Shown here piece by piece: positions 20,334 to 30,742 of a stretch of DNA of 64,000 nucleotides. A program made the translations under genes and the position numbers. Under the pieces are notes generated by a model. It did no database searches and had not been told where the DNA came from. It saw only the letters and a list, made by a program, of their open reading frames with translations. Each line of letters starts with the position of its first letter. The stretch's first letter is position 1. The stretch comes from Pararoseomonas sp. SCSIO 73927. Lineage in GTDB: Bacteria > Pseudomonadota > Alphaproteobacteria > Acetobacterales > Acetobacteraceae. The stretch spans positions 4,551,001 through 4,615,000 of the forward strand of contig NZ_CP146232.1 in NCBI RefSeq assembly GCF_037040815.1. The letters run 5' to 3'.

Positions 20334-20340
20334 CCTGCCC

Positions 20341-20365
20341 ATCCTCCCTTTTCAGGAGAGAGGAT
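20341..20365 (-). terminator. Hairpin between flagellin and thiolase genes
   Basis: A 9-base-pair stem with one G-T pair and a 7-base loop lies on the minus strand just after the flagellin stop. Its 3' arm contains the GGGAGG that serves as ribosome binding site for the thiolase gene. It could end flagellin transcription, mask the thiolase ribosome binding site, or both. Confidence 0.4.
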
Positions 20366-20395
20366 AGGCATTCGGCCTGGCCGCTTCCATCGGGG

Positions 20396-21232
20396 TCAGC
20401 CCCGGAAGAGGCTGAGCAGGCCCTGGGGCGACTGGTTGGCGATGCCCAGGGCCTGGGTGCCGAGCTGCTGCTTGATCTGCAGGGCCTGGAGCGCCGCACT
20501 CTCCTTCGCCAAGTCGGCATCGATGAGGGAGCCGAGGCCGGTGTTCAGGGAGTCGAGCTTCTCCTTGTTGTAGCTCATCTGGTTCTCGAGATAGTTCGAG
20601 GCGTTGCCGAAGGTGTTCAGGGCCGTGTTCACAGCCGACATGGTGGTCGTGAAATCTCCAGTGGCCGCGAGGGCCGAGGCGGCGCCGGCCGCGTCCGTCG
20701 GCGCCGCGGCGACCACCAGGGTGCTCGCGCCCTCGACCGCCGTCAGGGTGTAGAGCGTCGCCCGCTCGTTGCGGGTCGTGGCGATGTCACCCCCGCCCGC
20801 GGCCGTGGAGGTGGTGAGCAGGGTCCGGCCGTTATAGGTGGCGTCCGTGACGAAGTTCTGCACCTGGGTGCGGATGGACTCGTACTGCGACTGGTACTGG
20901 GAGCGCTGGCTGTCCGAGAGGGTACCGTCGGCGAGCTTCACCAGCACGCCGCGGAGCTCCGTCATGGATTCCGAGACCTTGTTCAGGCCGGCCAGCGTCG
21001 TGTCCAGGATGCCCTGGACGCTGCCCATCTGCTCATTGGCGGAGGTGAGGCCGGCGATGTCCGCCCGCACGCTCTGGGCCACGGCGAAGGCCGCGCCGTC
21101 ATCCTTCGCGTCGGAGACGCGGTAGCCCGTTGAGATGCGCTTTTGCGTCGCGTTCAGCATGTCGTTGGTGCGGTTCATCGACTGCAGCGCGACCTGCGCG
21201 CCGAGGTTCGTGTTGACCGAGTTCATCGCCAT
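20396..21232 (-). CDS. Flagellin
   Basis: A 278-residue flagellin with both conserved ends. The N-terminus has NTNLGAQVALQSMNRTNDML and STGYRVSDAKDDGAAFAVAQ (the D0/D1 helices). The C-terminus has YLENQMSYNKEKLDSLNTGL and KQQLGTQALGIANQ, ending LLSLFRG. The variable middle is short and Ala/Thr-rich, so the filament would lack large surface domains. The start at 21232 has AGGGA eight bases upstream; ATGs at 21226 and 21262 are alternatives. No other flagellar gene is in the window. It lies downstream of a strong terminator and so must have its own promoter within 21233-21375. Confidence 0.95.
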   Translation of the reverse strand: MAMNSVNTNLGAQVALQSMNRTNDMLNATQKRISTGYRVSDAKDDGAAFAVAQSVRADIAGLTSANEQMGSVQGILDTTLAGLNKVSESMTELRGVLVKLADGTLSDSQRSQYQSQYESIRTQVQNFVTDATYNGRTLLTTSTAAGGGDIATTRNERATLYTLTAVEGASTLVVAAAPTDAAGAASALAATGDFTTTMSAVNTALNTFGNASNYLENQMSYNKEKLDSLNTGLGSLIDADLAKESAALQALQIKQQLGTQALGIANQSPQGLLSLFRG

Positions 21233-21375
21233 CGGGGTCTTCCCTTCGCGTTGGCGGGTCATCCGCCCTCAGGAGAAGAGTGACTCGGAGGCGTGAAGGA
21301 AGGGCTAACGGCCCGGGCCCTTCATTCCGCGGCCGGCCCGTCCTGGCGGCTCGGAACAGGGGAGCCCCGGAATCA

Positions 21376-21404
21376 GAAGGCCCCGGCACTGGGCCGGGGC
21401 CTTC
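21376..21404 (-). terminator. Intrinsic-terminator-like hairpin after the cold-shock-domain gene
   Basis: A perfect 12-base-pair stem (21376-21387 with 21393-21404) with a 5-base loop lies 37 bases after the stop of the minus-strand cold-shock-domain gene. The minus-strand 3' side has only scattered T residues. It separates that gene from the flagellin gene. Confidence 0.7.
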
Positions 21405-21440
21405 CATCACCTTAACGGACGATTGACGGGTGTGCCCCGA

Positions 21441-22214
21441 TCACTCGCCCTTGTACTGCACGGCCTGGCGGCCGCGCTGGCCGTCCCGCACGTCCAGCGC
21501 CACCTTCTGGCCCTGCTGCACGTCCTGCACGCCGGCGCGCTGGAGGACGGAGGAGTGCAGGAACACGTCCTGGCCGCCATCGTCGGGGGTCACGAAGCCG
21601 AAGCCGCGGACCTGGTCGAACCACTTCACGGTGCCGTTCACGGCGTAGGTCGGGCCGCCCTCGTCACGGCCGAAGTCGCGGCGCGGCGGGCGGTCGCCGC
21701 CGCCACCGCCGAACTCGCGGCGCGGGGCGCCGAAGCCGCCGCCACCACCGCCGAAGCCGCCACCACCGCCGAACTCGCGGCGCGGCGGACGATCCCCGAA
21801 GCCGCCGCCGCCACCACCGAAGTCACGACGCGGCGGACGGTCCCCGAAGCCGCCACCGCCGAAGTCACGGCGCGGCGGGCGATCCCCGAAGCCACCGCCG
21901 CCACCACCGAAATCACGACGCGGCGGACGATCCCCGAAGCCACCGCCACCGCCGGCGCCGCCGCCCGGGCCGGGCTTCAGCTCCACGATGCGGGTCACCA
22001 GGCGGCGCCCCTGACGGTCCGTGCCGATCTCGCAGACGAGCTTGTCGCCCGTGTCGGCCGACTGGATGCCGGCCTCAGCCATTGCCGATGCGTGGAAGAA
22101 AACGTCCTGTCCGTCGGGCCCGAGCACGAAGCCGAAACCCTTGCGGCCGTTGTACCACTTCACCTCAGCCTCAACGGGCCCGGTGCCACCCTGGGATTCA
22201 TTCTCGGGGAACAC
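21441..22214 (-). CDS. Protein with two cold-shock domains joined by a Gly/Arg-rich repeat linker
   Basis: A 257-residue protein starting at GTG. The first cold-shock domain (about residues 13-78) has VKWYNGRKGFGFV (RNP1-like) and DVFFHASA (RNP2-like). The second (about 190-255) has VKWFDQVRGFGFV and DVFLHSSVL. Between them are about 105 residues of five DRPPRR[DE]F copies and one APRREF copy, spaced by long Gly and Phe-Gly runs, certainly disordered. Double cold-shock-domain proteins are common in alphaproteobacteria, but the linker is usually shorter and less regular. Cold-shock domains bind single-stranded RNA or DNA; Arg/Gly/Phe-rich linkers often promote RNA binding or condensation. No other gene is in its transcription unit. 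Confidence 0.9.
   Translation of the reverse strand: MFPENESQGGTGPVEAEVKWYNGRKGFGFVLGPDGQDVFFHASAMAEAGIQSADTGDKLVCEIGTDRQGRRLVTRIVELKPGPGGGAGGGGGFGDRPPRRDFGGGGGGFGDRPPRRDFGGGGFGDRPPRRDFGGGGGGFGDRPPRREFGGGGGFGGGGGGFGAPRREFGGGGGDRPPRRDFGRDEGGPTYAVNGTVKWFDQVRGFGFVTPDDGGQDVFLHSSVLQRAGVQDVQQGQKVALDVRDGQRGRQAVQYKGE
21681..21960 (-). repeat. In-frame 42-48 base tandem repeats encoding the cold-shock-protein linker
   Basis: The central part of the gene at 21441-22214 is made of near-identical units of 48, 42 and 48 bases plus degenerate copies. Unit lengths are multiples of three, so copy number can change without a frameshift. Each unit encodes GFGDRPPRRDF plus four or five glycines. Confidence 0.85.
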
Positions 22215-22294
22215 TGTATCTCACTATCCGCATAGATCGGCCCGACGGGATGCAGGACCGGTATCGTCATGCTGGCATGGGCCGACCAGGAATG

Positions 22295-23602
22295 CTAGCC
22301 GAATCGTCGGGGATCGAAAGGTTCGGGCGCGATCGACGGGGCCTTCCCGGCGGCCAGGGCAGCGGCCATCTCCCCGCTCCGCGCCCCGGCCACCAGCCCG
22401 ACATGGCCGTGCCCGAAGGCCAGCACCACGTCCGGCGTGGCGGCCGACGGACCGAGGCAGGGAAGCCCGTCCGGCATGGAGGGGCGGTGGCCCATCCAGA
22501 AGCGCAGGCGGTCCGGCGGCAACTCCCGCGGCAGGCCGGGGAAGGTGCGCAGAAGGTGGTCGCGCAGGATCTCCGCCCGCCGCCAGTCCGGCGCGGCCCC
22601 GAGGCCCGCGATCTCCACCTGGCCGGAGGCGCGCAGCCCGGCCGCGGTCATGGTGATGCCCATCTTGCCGTCCGAGGGCATGACGGGGATGCGCGGCCCC
22701 GCCTCCGCGCCCAGCACCACGGCGTGGTAGCCCCGCTCCGTCTCCAGCGGCACGCGGGAGCCGGCCGCGGCGGCGAGCGGGCGGGACCGGGCGCCGGCGC
22801 AGATCACGGCGCGGTCGGCGGGGATCTCGCCCCCTCCTGTCGTCACGGCCTTCAACTTCCCGCCTTCGATCCGAAGGCCGGTGGCGCCGGCACGGCGGAT
22901 CGTGGCGCCCTCCGCCACGGCCTGCCGCACCAGGGCGGCAACGTAGGCGCCGGGATCGGTGCAGTGGCCGCCCTCCTCGAACAGGGCGCCGAAGCCGTAG
23001 CGCGGCGCGAGGTCGGGCTGAAGCTGCCGCATCCTCTCCGGTCCGATCTCCTGCCAGTTGAGGCCGAGCTGCCGGCGGATGCGGAAGCCCATCGCCTCGG
23101 CCTCGTACTCCGCGCGGGATGGATAGACGTACATCAGCCCGTCGCGCCGGATCAGGCCGCGCACCCCGGCGCGCTCGGCCAGCGCCCCGTGCAGGGCCGG
23201 GGCGTCGTCCAGCAGGATACGGAGGGCCCGCGCCGTCTCCAGCACCCGCGCCTCGGTCCAGCCGGAACGGAGATAGGCCAGCAACCAGGGCAGCACGCGG
23301 GGAAGATAACGCCAGCGGATGGCCAGCGGCCCGAGCGGGTCCGCCAGGAAGCCCGGCACCTTCTTCCAGAGCCCCGGCCCGGCCGGGGGCAGCACGGACA
23401 TGACGGAGAGCCAGCAACCATTGCCGTAAGAGGCCGCCTGCTCCCCGCCCGGCTCGCCCGGGTCAAGGAGAGTGACCCCGAAGCCCCGGTCCAGCGCGTG
23501 CAGGGCCGTGCAGGCGCCGACGATGCCGGCGCCGATGACGACGAGGTGCCTGCCCTCCCCGCCTCCGGCTTCCGCCGGGGCCGGGCCTGGTTCAGCCGGC
23601 AT
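22295..23602 (-). CDS. FAD-dependent D-amino-acid dehydrogenase-like oxidoreductase (DadA family)
   Basis: A 435-residue flavoprotein of the DAO family. The N-terminal Rossmann motif is VVIGAGIVGACTALHALDRG, AASYGNGCW resembles the DadA segment after it, and the C-terminal FAD contact is FGHGHVGLVAGARSG. DadA enzymes oxidise D-amino acids to 2-oxo acids and ammonia, passing electrons to the respiratory chain. The substrate cannot be assigned. Its 5' end overlaps the CoxM-like gene by 11 bases, so the two are probably co-translated, an unusual pairing. N-terminal residues 1-17 form a Pro/Ala/Gly-rich extension. Confidence 0.85.
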   Translation of the reverse strand: MPAEPGPAPAEAGGGEGRHLVVIGAGIVGACTALHALDRGFGVTLLDPGEPGGEQAASYGNGCWLSVMSVLPPAGPGLWKKVPGFLADPLGPLAIRWRYLPRVLPWLLAYLRSGWTEARVLETARALRILLDDAPALHGALAERAGVRGLIRRDGLMYVYPSRAEYEAEAMGFRIRRQLGLNWQEIGPERMRQLQPDLAPRYGFGALFEEGGHCTDPGAYVAALVRQAVAEGATIRRAGATGLRIEGGKLKAVTTGGGEIPADRAVICAGARSRPLAAAAGSRVPLETERGYHAVVLGAEAGPRIPVMPSDGKMGITMTAAGLRASGQVEIAGLGAAPDWRRAEILRDHLLRTFPGLPRELPPDRLRFWMGHRPSMPDGLPCLGPSAATPDVVLAFGHGHVGLVAGARSGEMAAALAAGKAPSIAPEPFDPRRFG

Positions 23603-24386
23603 CCAGAACGGCGCGCCGGGCCATGACGGTGACGAGGTGGGCGCGGTACTCGGCGCTGCCGTGGATGTCGCCGTTCAGCCCGTCCGGGTCCTGCCGGATG
23701 CCGGCCAGGGCTTCGGGCGACCAGTTCGCGGCGAGGGCCGCCTCCATCTCCGGCTGGCGGAAGACGCCGGGCCCGGCGCCGTTCACCGCCACCCGGACGC
23801 CGGCAGGGCCGCGGGAGAGGAACACGCCCGTCATGACGTAGCGCGAGGCCGGGTTCCGCATCTTGGCGTAGCCCGCCTTCTCCGGCACCGGGAACTCGAT
23901 CGAGACGAGCAGCTCGCCCGGCTCCAGCGCCGTCGTGAACATGCCCAGGAAGTACTCGTCCGCCCCGATCCGGCGGCAGCCGCTGGTGACGAGGGTGGCG
24001 CCGAGCCCGAGCGCGGCGGCGGGGTAGTCGGCGGCCGGGTCGTTGTTCGCGAGGGAGCCGCCCATGGTGCCGCGGTTCCGCACCTGGGTGTCGCCGAGCA
24101 TCCCGGCCATGCGGGCCAGGGCGGGGATCGCTGCCTGAACGACGGGGCTGGTCTGGATTTCGTGATGGCGCGTCATGGCGCCGATCACCAGCCGGTCGCC
24201 CTCGCGCCGGATGCCGCGCAGCTCCGCGATGCCGGAGAGATCCACGAGGGCGGCGGGCCGGTCCAGCCGGTGCTTCAGCGCGGGCAGGATGGTCTGGCCG
24301 CCGGAGATGGGCCGCGCCTCGGGGTCGGCGAGGAGGCCGACGGCCTCGGCCAGGGTGGCGGGCTTGTGGTAGGCGAAGTCGTACAT
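23592..24386 (-). CDS. CoxM-like FAD-binding subunit of a molybdenum hydroxylase
   Basis: A 264-residue FAD-binding protein of the xanthine dehydrogenase family medium subunit. The first FAD motif is SGGQTILPALK and the second is RGTMGGSLANNDPAADYP. It carries electrons from the iron-sulfur subunit to an acceptor. CoxM is normally encoded with CoxS and a molybdopterin-binding CoxL of about 780 residues; here CoxS lies five bases upstream but no CoxL is in the window. The substrate is therefore unknown. Confidence 0.88.
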   Translation of the reverse strand: MYDFAYHKPATLAEAVGLLADPEARPISGGQTILPALKHRLDRPAALVDLSGIAELRGIRREGDRLVIGAMTRHHEIQTSPVVQAAIPALARMAGMLGDTQVRNRGTMGGSLANNDPAADYPAAALGLGATLVTSGCRRIGADEYFLGMFTTALEPGELLVSIEFPVPEKAGYAKMRNPASRYVMTGVFLSRGPAGVRVAVNGAGPGVFRQPEMEAALAANWSPEALAGIRQDPDGLNGDIHGSAEYRAHLVTVMARRAVLDAG

Positions 24387-24391
24387 GGCGA

Positions 24392-24895
24392 TCAGGCCTC
24401 CGCCGGCGCCAGGGAGGCGGCGCGGCCGTGCATCACCTCCTGCGCGGCGGCGATGGCGCGGACGATGTTGTGGTAGCCCGTGCAGCGGCAGAGATTACCC
24501 TCCAGCCCTTCCCGGATCTCGTGCTCGCTCAGCCCCGCGGGGTGCTTCTGCACGAGGTCGATCGCGGACATCACCATGCCCGGCGTGCAGAAGCCGCATT
24601 GCAGGGCGTGGTACTCGCGGAAGGCCTCCTGCATCGGATGTAGCGCGCCGTCGGCGGCGGCGAGGCCCTCGATCGTCGTCACGGAACCGCCATCCGCCTG
24701 CATGGCGAGGACCGTGCAGGACTTCACGCTCTCACCGCCCACGTGCACCACGCAGGCACCGCACTGGCTGGTGTCGCAGCCGACATGCGTGCCGGTCAGG
24801 CGCAGCCTCTCGCGCAGCACCTCCACCAGGAGAGTCCGCCCCTCCACGTCCAGCGTGTGGGGGGTGCCGTTCACCGTCAGGTTGACACTGGGCAT
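24392..24895 (-). CDS. CoxS-like [2Fe-2S] subunit of a molybdenum hydroxylase
   Basis: A 167-residue iron-sulfur protein. The N-terminal plant-ferredoxin-type cluster uses cysteines in [14 protein letters not shown] and SCTVLA; the C-terminal helical cluster uses QCGFCTPGM and [11 protein letters not shown]. Eight cluster cysteines are in place, so it should bind two [2Fe-2S] clusters. It is the first gene of a coxS-coxM-dadA-like unit. The 130-base gap before it separates it from the peptide transporter operon. Confidence 0.93.
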   Translation of the reverse strand: MPSVNLTVNGTPHTLDVEGRTLLVEVLRERLRLTGTHVGCDTSQCGACVVHVGGESVKSCTVLAMQADGGSVTTIEGLAAADGALHPMQEAFREYHALQCGFCTPGMVMSAIDLVQKHPAGLSEHEIREGLEGNLCRCTGYHNIVRAIAAAQEVMHGRAASLAPAEA

Positions 24896-25025
24896 GCTCG
24901 GCTCCCCGCGACGTTGGGGCCGGCCATGAACCGGCCGACCGCTGGTCAGAACGTCGCGCGCCGCCCAGGGTCCGTCAAGGCGATCTGCCCCAGGTGTAAG
25001 GCGACCTGGCCAGGACGCGCCCGGC

Positions 25026-26116
25026 TCAGTGCAGGGGCGCGGCGTCCCGTAGCAGCGGGTTCCGCTCCGCCGGAAGGTCGTTGAGGTGGCAGGCGGCGGT
25101 GTGGCCGGGCTCGGTGGGTTTGAGGAGGGGCTCCTCCACCCGGCAGCGGTCGAAGACGTAGGGGCAGCGGGTGTGGAAGCGGCAGCCGCTGGGCGGGTTG
25201 ATGGGGCTGGGCACGTCGCCCTGCAACACGATGCGCTTGCGGGCAGCGCCGGGCTGCGGCACCGGCACGGCGGAGAGCAGCGCCTGGGTGTAGGGGTGGC
25301 GGGGCGCCGCGAAGAGGGAGCGGCGCGGCGCCACCTCTACAATCTTGCCGAGGTACATGACGGCCACGCGGTGCGTCATGTGCTCCACGATCGCCAGGTC
25401 GTGGCTGATGAAGAGCAGGGCGAGGCCGAGCTTGCGCTGCAGGTCCTGCAGCAGGTTTACGATCTGCGCCTTGACCGAGACGTCGAGCGCGGAGACGGCC
25501 TCGTCACAGATGATCAGGTCCGGCTCGGCGGCAAGCGCCCGCGCGATGCCGATGCGCTGGCGCTGCCCGCCGGAGAATTCATGCGGCCAGCGGGTGATGG
25601 CATCGCGCGGGAGGCGGACGGTGTCCATCACCTCGTTCAGCCGGCGGTCGAGGTCCGCCTTGTCCCTGGCCAGCCCGAAGTTCCGAATGGGCTCGGCCAG
25701 GATGTCCCGCACGCGCATTCGCGGGTTGAGGCTGGAGAAGGGATCCTGGAACACCACCTGCATGCGGCGGCGCATGGGCTTGAGGGAGGAGTTCGGCAGG
25801 GTGTCGATCCGCGTGCCGTCCAGCACCACCTGGCCGGAGGTGACGTCGAAAAGGCGCAGCACGGCCTTGCCGACGGTGGACTTGCCGCAGCCGGACTCGC
25901 CGACGAGCGACAGGGTCTCCCCCTTGGCGATCTCGAAGGAGACGCCGTCCACGGCGTAGACATGGCCGGTGACGCCGCCGAGCAGCCCGCCGCGCAGGGG
26001 AAAGTGCTTCTTCAGGTCGTCTACCTGCAGAAGGGGCCGTCCCCCGCCCGAGGTCATGGGTGCGGAGCCGTGGGAGACGGCGCTGTCGGTGGTGGGTGTG
26101 GTGGAGAGCGTGGCGC

Positions 26117-26120
<4 letters not shown>
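25026..26120 (-). CDS. Peptide-type ABC transporter ATP-binding protein (OppF/DppF-like)
   Basis: A 364-residue ATPase. Walker A is GESGCGKST, the signature is [16 protein letters not shown], Walker B is [14 protein letters not shown], and the C-terminal oligopeptide-transporter domain has [11 protein letters not shown] and HTAACHL. The cysteine-containing C-terminus is typical of OppD/OppF/DppD/DppF proteins. A roughly 25-residue Ser/Thr-rich N-terminal extension precedes the core. The ATG overlaps the stop of the OppD-like gene, and it is the last gene of the operon begun by three binding proteins. Confidence 0.95.
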
Positions 26121-27115
<995 letters not shown>

Positions 27116-27120
27116 CCGGG

Positions 27121-28028
27121 TCAGACCTTCTTCGCCATGCGCGGGTCGAGCCAGTCGCGCAGCCCGTCGCCGAGCAGGTTCACGGCGAGCACGGTGAGGG
27201 AGAGGAAGATGGCGGGGAAGAAGACGATGTAGGGCTTCACCTGCCAGAGCGCCCGCCCCTCCGCCATGATGTTCCCCCAGGAGGGGATGATCGGCGGCGT
27301 GCCCGCGCCGATGAAGGAGAGGATGCTCTCCGCGATCATGGCGGAGGCGCAGATGTAGGTGGCCTGCACGATGATCGGGGCCAGGGTGTTGGGGAGGATG
27401 TGGCGGAGGACGATGCGGAAGGTGCTGGTGCCGGAGGCGACCGCCGCATCGACATAGGGCTGCTCACGCAGGGAGAGCACGACGCCGCGGACGAGGCGGG
27501 ACACGCGCGGCACCTCGGCGACGGTGATGGCCAGGATGACGTTCCCAACGCTGCCGCGGGTGAGCGCCATCAGTGCGATGGCGAGCAGGATGGCGGGGAT
27601 GGACATCAGCCCGTCCATGATCCGCATGATGATGGCGTCCGCCCAGCGGATGAAGCCGGAGAAGAGGCCGATCGCCAGCCCGATGACCGAGGCGCAGATG
27701 GCGACCGAGAAGCCGACGATGAGGGAGACGCGCGCGCCATAGACCACGCGGGAGTAGACGTCCCGCCCTAGCATGTCCGTGCCGAACCAGTACATGGCCG
27801 AGGGCTCGCGCGTGCGGCGGGCCGGTGCCAGGGCGGTCGGGTCCACCGTCCAGAGCAGCGGCGCGAGGATCGCCATGGCCACGATCAGCAGCAGCAGCCC
27901 GCCGCCGAAGGCGATGGTGGGGTTGCGGCGCAGGAAGCCGAGAAAGCCGCGCCGCGCGCGCACGGGCGGCATGATGTCCGGCAGGGGCGCCGCGACCGCG
28001 ACGTCCGCCGGTTGAAGCGTGGTCGTGC

Positions 28029-28032
<4 letters not shown>
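27121..28032 (-). CDS. Peptide-type ABC transporter permease (OppC/DppC-like)
   Basis: A 303-residue inner-membrane permease. The N-terminal cytoplasmic tail precedes a first membrane helix ([20 protein letters not shown]) and the [20 protein letters not shown] loop typical of OppC. The EAA-type loop is [19 protein letters not shown]. The frame stays open far upstream, but the start is TTG 28030-28032, which overlaps the stop of the OppB-like gene (TTGA); upstream translation is only shadow sequence. It pairs with OppB to form the pore. Confidence 0.93.
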
Positions 28033-28970
<938 letters not shown>

Positions 28971-28979
28971 TGCTACCCC

Positions 28980-30593
28980 TTAGCTCTTGCTCACGCCCCA
29001 GAAGAAGGGGAGCGGACCCTTCACCACGCCCGAGACGTTGCGACGCCAGGCCGTGTAGGAGGAGAAGAAGCCGGTCGGGCAGAAGACCACGTCGTTGAAG
29101 GCGGCCTTGTTCAGCTCCGCCATGGCGGCCCTCTCCTGCTCCACGGAGGTGGCGGCGAACCAGGCGTCGCGCCGGGCCTCCACCGCGTCGCTCTTCGGCC
29201 AGCCGAACCAGGCGCCCTCGCCATTGGTGCGGATGGCCGTGTAGGCGGCCGGGTTGATGCAATCCACGCCCGCGTGCCAGGAGAAGAAGATGTTCCAGCC
29301 GCCCTGGTTCGTCGGGCTCTTCACGGCGCGGCGGCTGCCCACCGTGCCCCAGTCCGTCGCGACGTAGTCGATGTTGAAGCCGATCTTGCGGAGCTGCTCG
29401 CTCGTCACGTCGCCCTGCCCCTTGGTGATGGGCTGGTCCTGCGCGACGAGCATCACCACCGGCTCGCCCCTGTAGCCGCTCTCGGCCAGGAGGCGCTTCG
29501 CGGCGTCGATCTGCCGCGGGCCCTTCATGATGTCGCCGCCCTCCTCCGGGTAGATCGGCGTGCCGGGCGTGAAGAAGCTCGGCAGGCGCTTCCACAGCGC
29601 CTCGTCGTCGCCGGCCACGGCGCGCATCACGTCGGCCTGGTCCACCGCCATCAGCACGGCGCGGCGGGCGCGCACGTCGTTGAAGGGCGGCAGCAGGTGG
29701 TTCATCCGCAGGGTGCCGATGTTGCCGAAGGGGTCGCCGATGTCGGACTGGATGTTCCGGTTGCGCTTCAGCAGCGGCATCAGGTCGCTGATGGGCTGCT
29801 CCCACCAGTCCACCTCGCCGTTCTGCAGGGCCGCCGCGGCCGTCGCGGCGTCGGGCATCACGACCCACTCCACACGGTCCACCATCACGCGCTTGCCGCC
29901 GGCGGTCCAGGAGGCGGGCTCGGGGCGGGGCTGGTAGTCCGCGAAGCGCTCGAACACCGCCTTGGCGCCCGGCACCCACTCGTTGCGGACGAAGCGGTAG
30001 GGGCCGGAGCCGACGAACTCCGTGATCTGGGTGAAGGGATCGGTTCTGGCGATCCGCTCGGGCATGATGAAGGAGCAGGGGCTGTTCACCTTGCCCAGCG
30101 CGTAGAGCATCTTTGGGTAGGGCGCCCGCAGAGACCAGCGGAAGGTCGCGTCGTCCACTGCCGCCAACTCGTTCTGCAGGGCCTTGATCATCTGGCCCAT
30201 CGGGTCGCGCGCGGACCAGCGCGCGAGGCTGGCGACCACGTCCTTCGAGAGGACTGGCGTGCCGTCGTGGAACTTCAGGCCGGAACGGAGCTTGAAGGTC
30301 CAGGTCAGGCCATCGGCGGAGACCTCCTCGCTCTCCACCATCTGGCGCTGCGGCTGCAGCTTGTCGTCCAGGCCGTAGAGCGTGTCCCAGACCATCGCGG
30401 CGGCGTTGCGGACGACGTACTGCGTGCCCCAGATCGGGTCGAAATTCGCCAGGTTGGCCTGGGGCACGAAGCGCAGCGTGCGCGCGGCGGCCCCCTGGGA
30501 CAGGGCGGGGGCAGAGAGCCCGGCCGGGAGCGCCAGGGAAGCGAGGCCGGCGGCGACGCCGCCTCCGGACTTCAGCAACGAACGACGGTCCAT
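28980..30593 (-). CDS. ABC transporter substrate-binding protein, family 5 (paralogue 1)
   Basis: A 537-residue periplasmic binding protein of the DppA/OppA class. The start is ATG 30593, giving a Tat-like signal MDRRSLLKSGGGVAAGLASL ending near ALS-QG. The mature part has LRFVPQANLANFDPIW, GLKFHDGTPVLSKDVVASL and a C-terminal WRRNVSGVVKGPLPFFWGV. It binds a peptide or related solute and delivers it to the adjoining permease. It is the third of three related binding-protein genes and the one closest to the permeases. Confidence 0.93.
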   Translation of the reverse strand: MDRRSLLKSGGGVAAGLASLALPAGLSAPALSQGAAARTLRFVPQANLANFDPIWGTQYVVRNAAAMVWDTLYGLDDKLQPQRQMVESEEVSADGLTWTFKLRSGLKFHDGTPVLSKDVVASLARWSARDPMGQMIKALQNELAAVDDATFRWSLRAPYPKMLYALGKVNSPCSFIMPERIARTDPFTQITEFVGSGPYRFVRNEWVPGAKAVFERFADYQPRPEPASWTAGGKRVMVDRVEWVVMPDAATAAAALQNGEVDWWEQPISDLMPLLKRNRNIQSDIGDPFGNIGTLRMNHLLPPFNDVRARRAVLMAVDQADVMRAVAGDDEALWKRLPSFFTPGTPIYPEEGGDIMKGPRQIDAAKRLLAESGYRGEPVVMLVAQDQPITKGQGDVTSEQLRKIGFNIDYVATDWGTVGSRRAVKSPTNQGGWNIFFSWHAGVDCINPAAYTAIRTNGEGAWFGWPKSDAVEARRDAWFAATSVEQERAAMAELNKAAFNDVVFCPTGFFSSYTAWRRNVSGVVKGPLPFFWGVSKS

Positions 30594-30742
30594 CGAAAAG
30601 CCCCCAAACGGCCGGCCTTCGCCGTGCCTGTTGCATCCCCGTTGAGGAGCCTGCCGGAAAAGAGGCGGCCCCGCCACTAGGACCCGGCCATCGCGGCCGG
30701 GTTTCAAAGGGCGGTCTTGCACGCCCCGTGCCAGCCGTTCCC

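Noticed and set aside
21233..21375. Sigma54 or sigma28 promoter for the flagellin gene
   Set aside because: No convincing TGGCAC-N5-TTGC or flagellar-type sequence can be read in the gap.
21681..21960. CRISPR-like repeat array
   Set aside because: Repeats are adjacent, in frame within a cold-shock gene, without unique spacers or cas genes.
24917..24936. Inverted repeat GGCCGG...CCGGCC upstream of the CoxS-like gene as a terminator or operator
   Set aside because: Only six base pairs in G+C-rich DNA and no T run; chance is likely.
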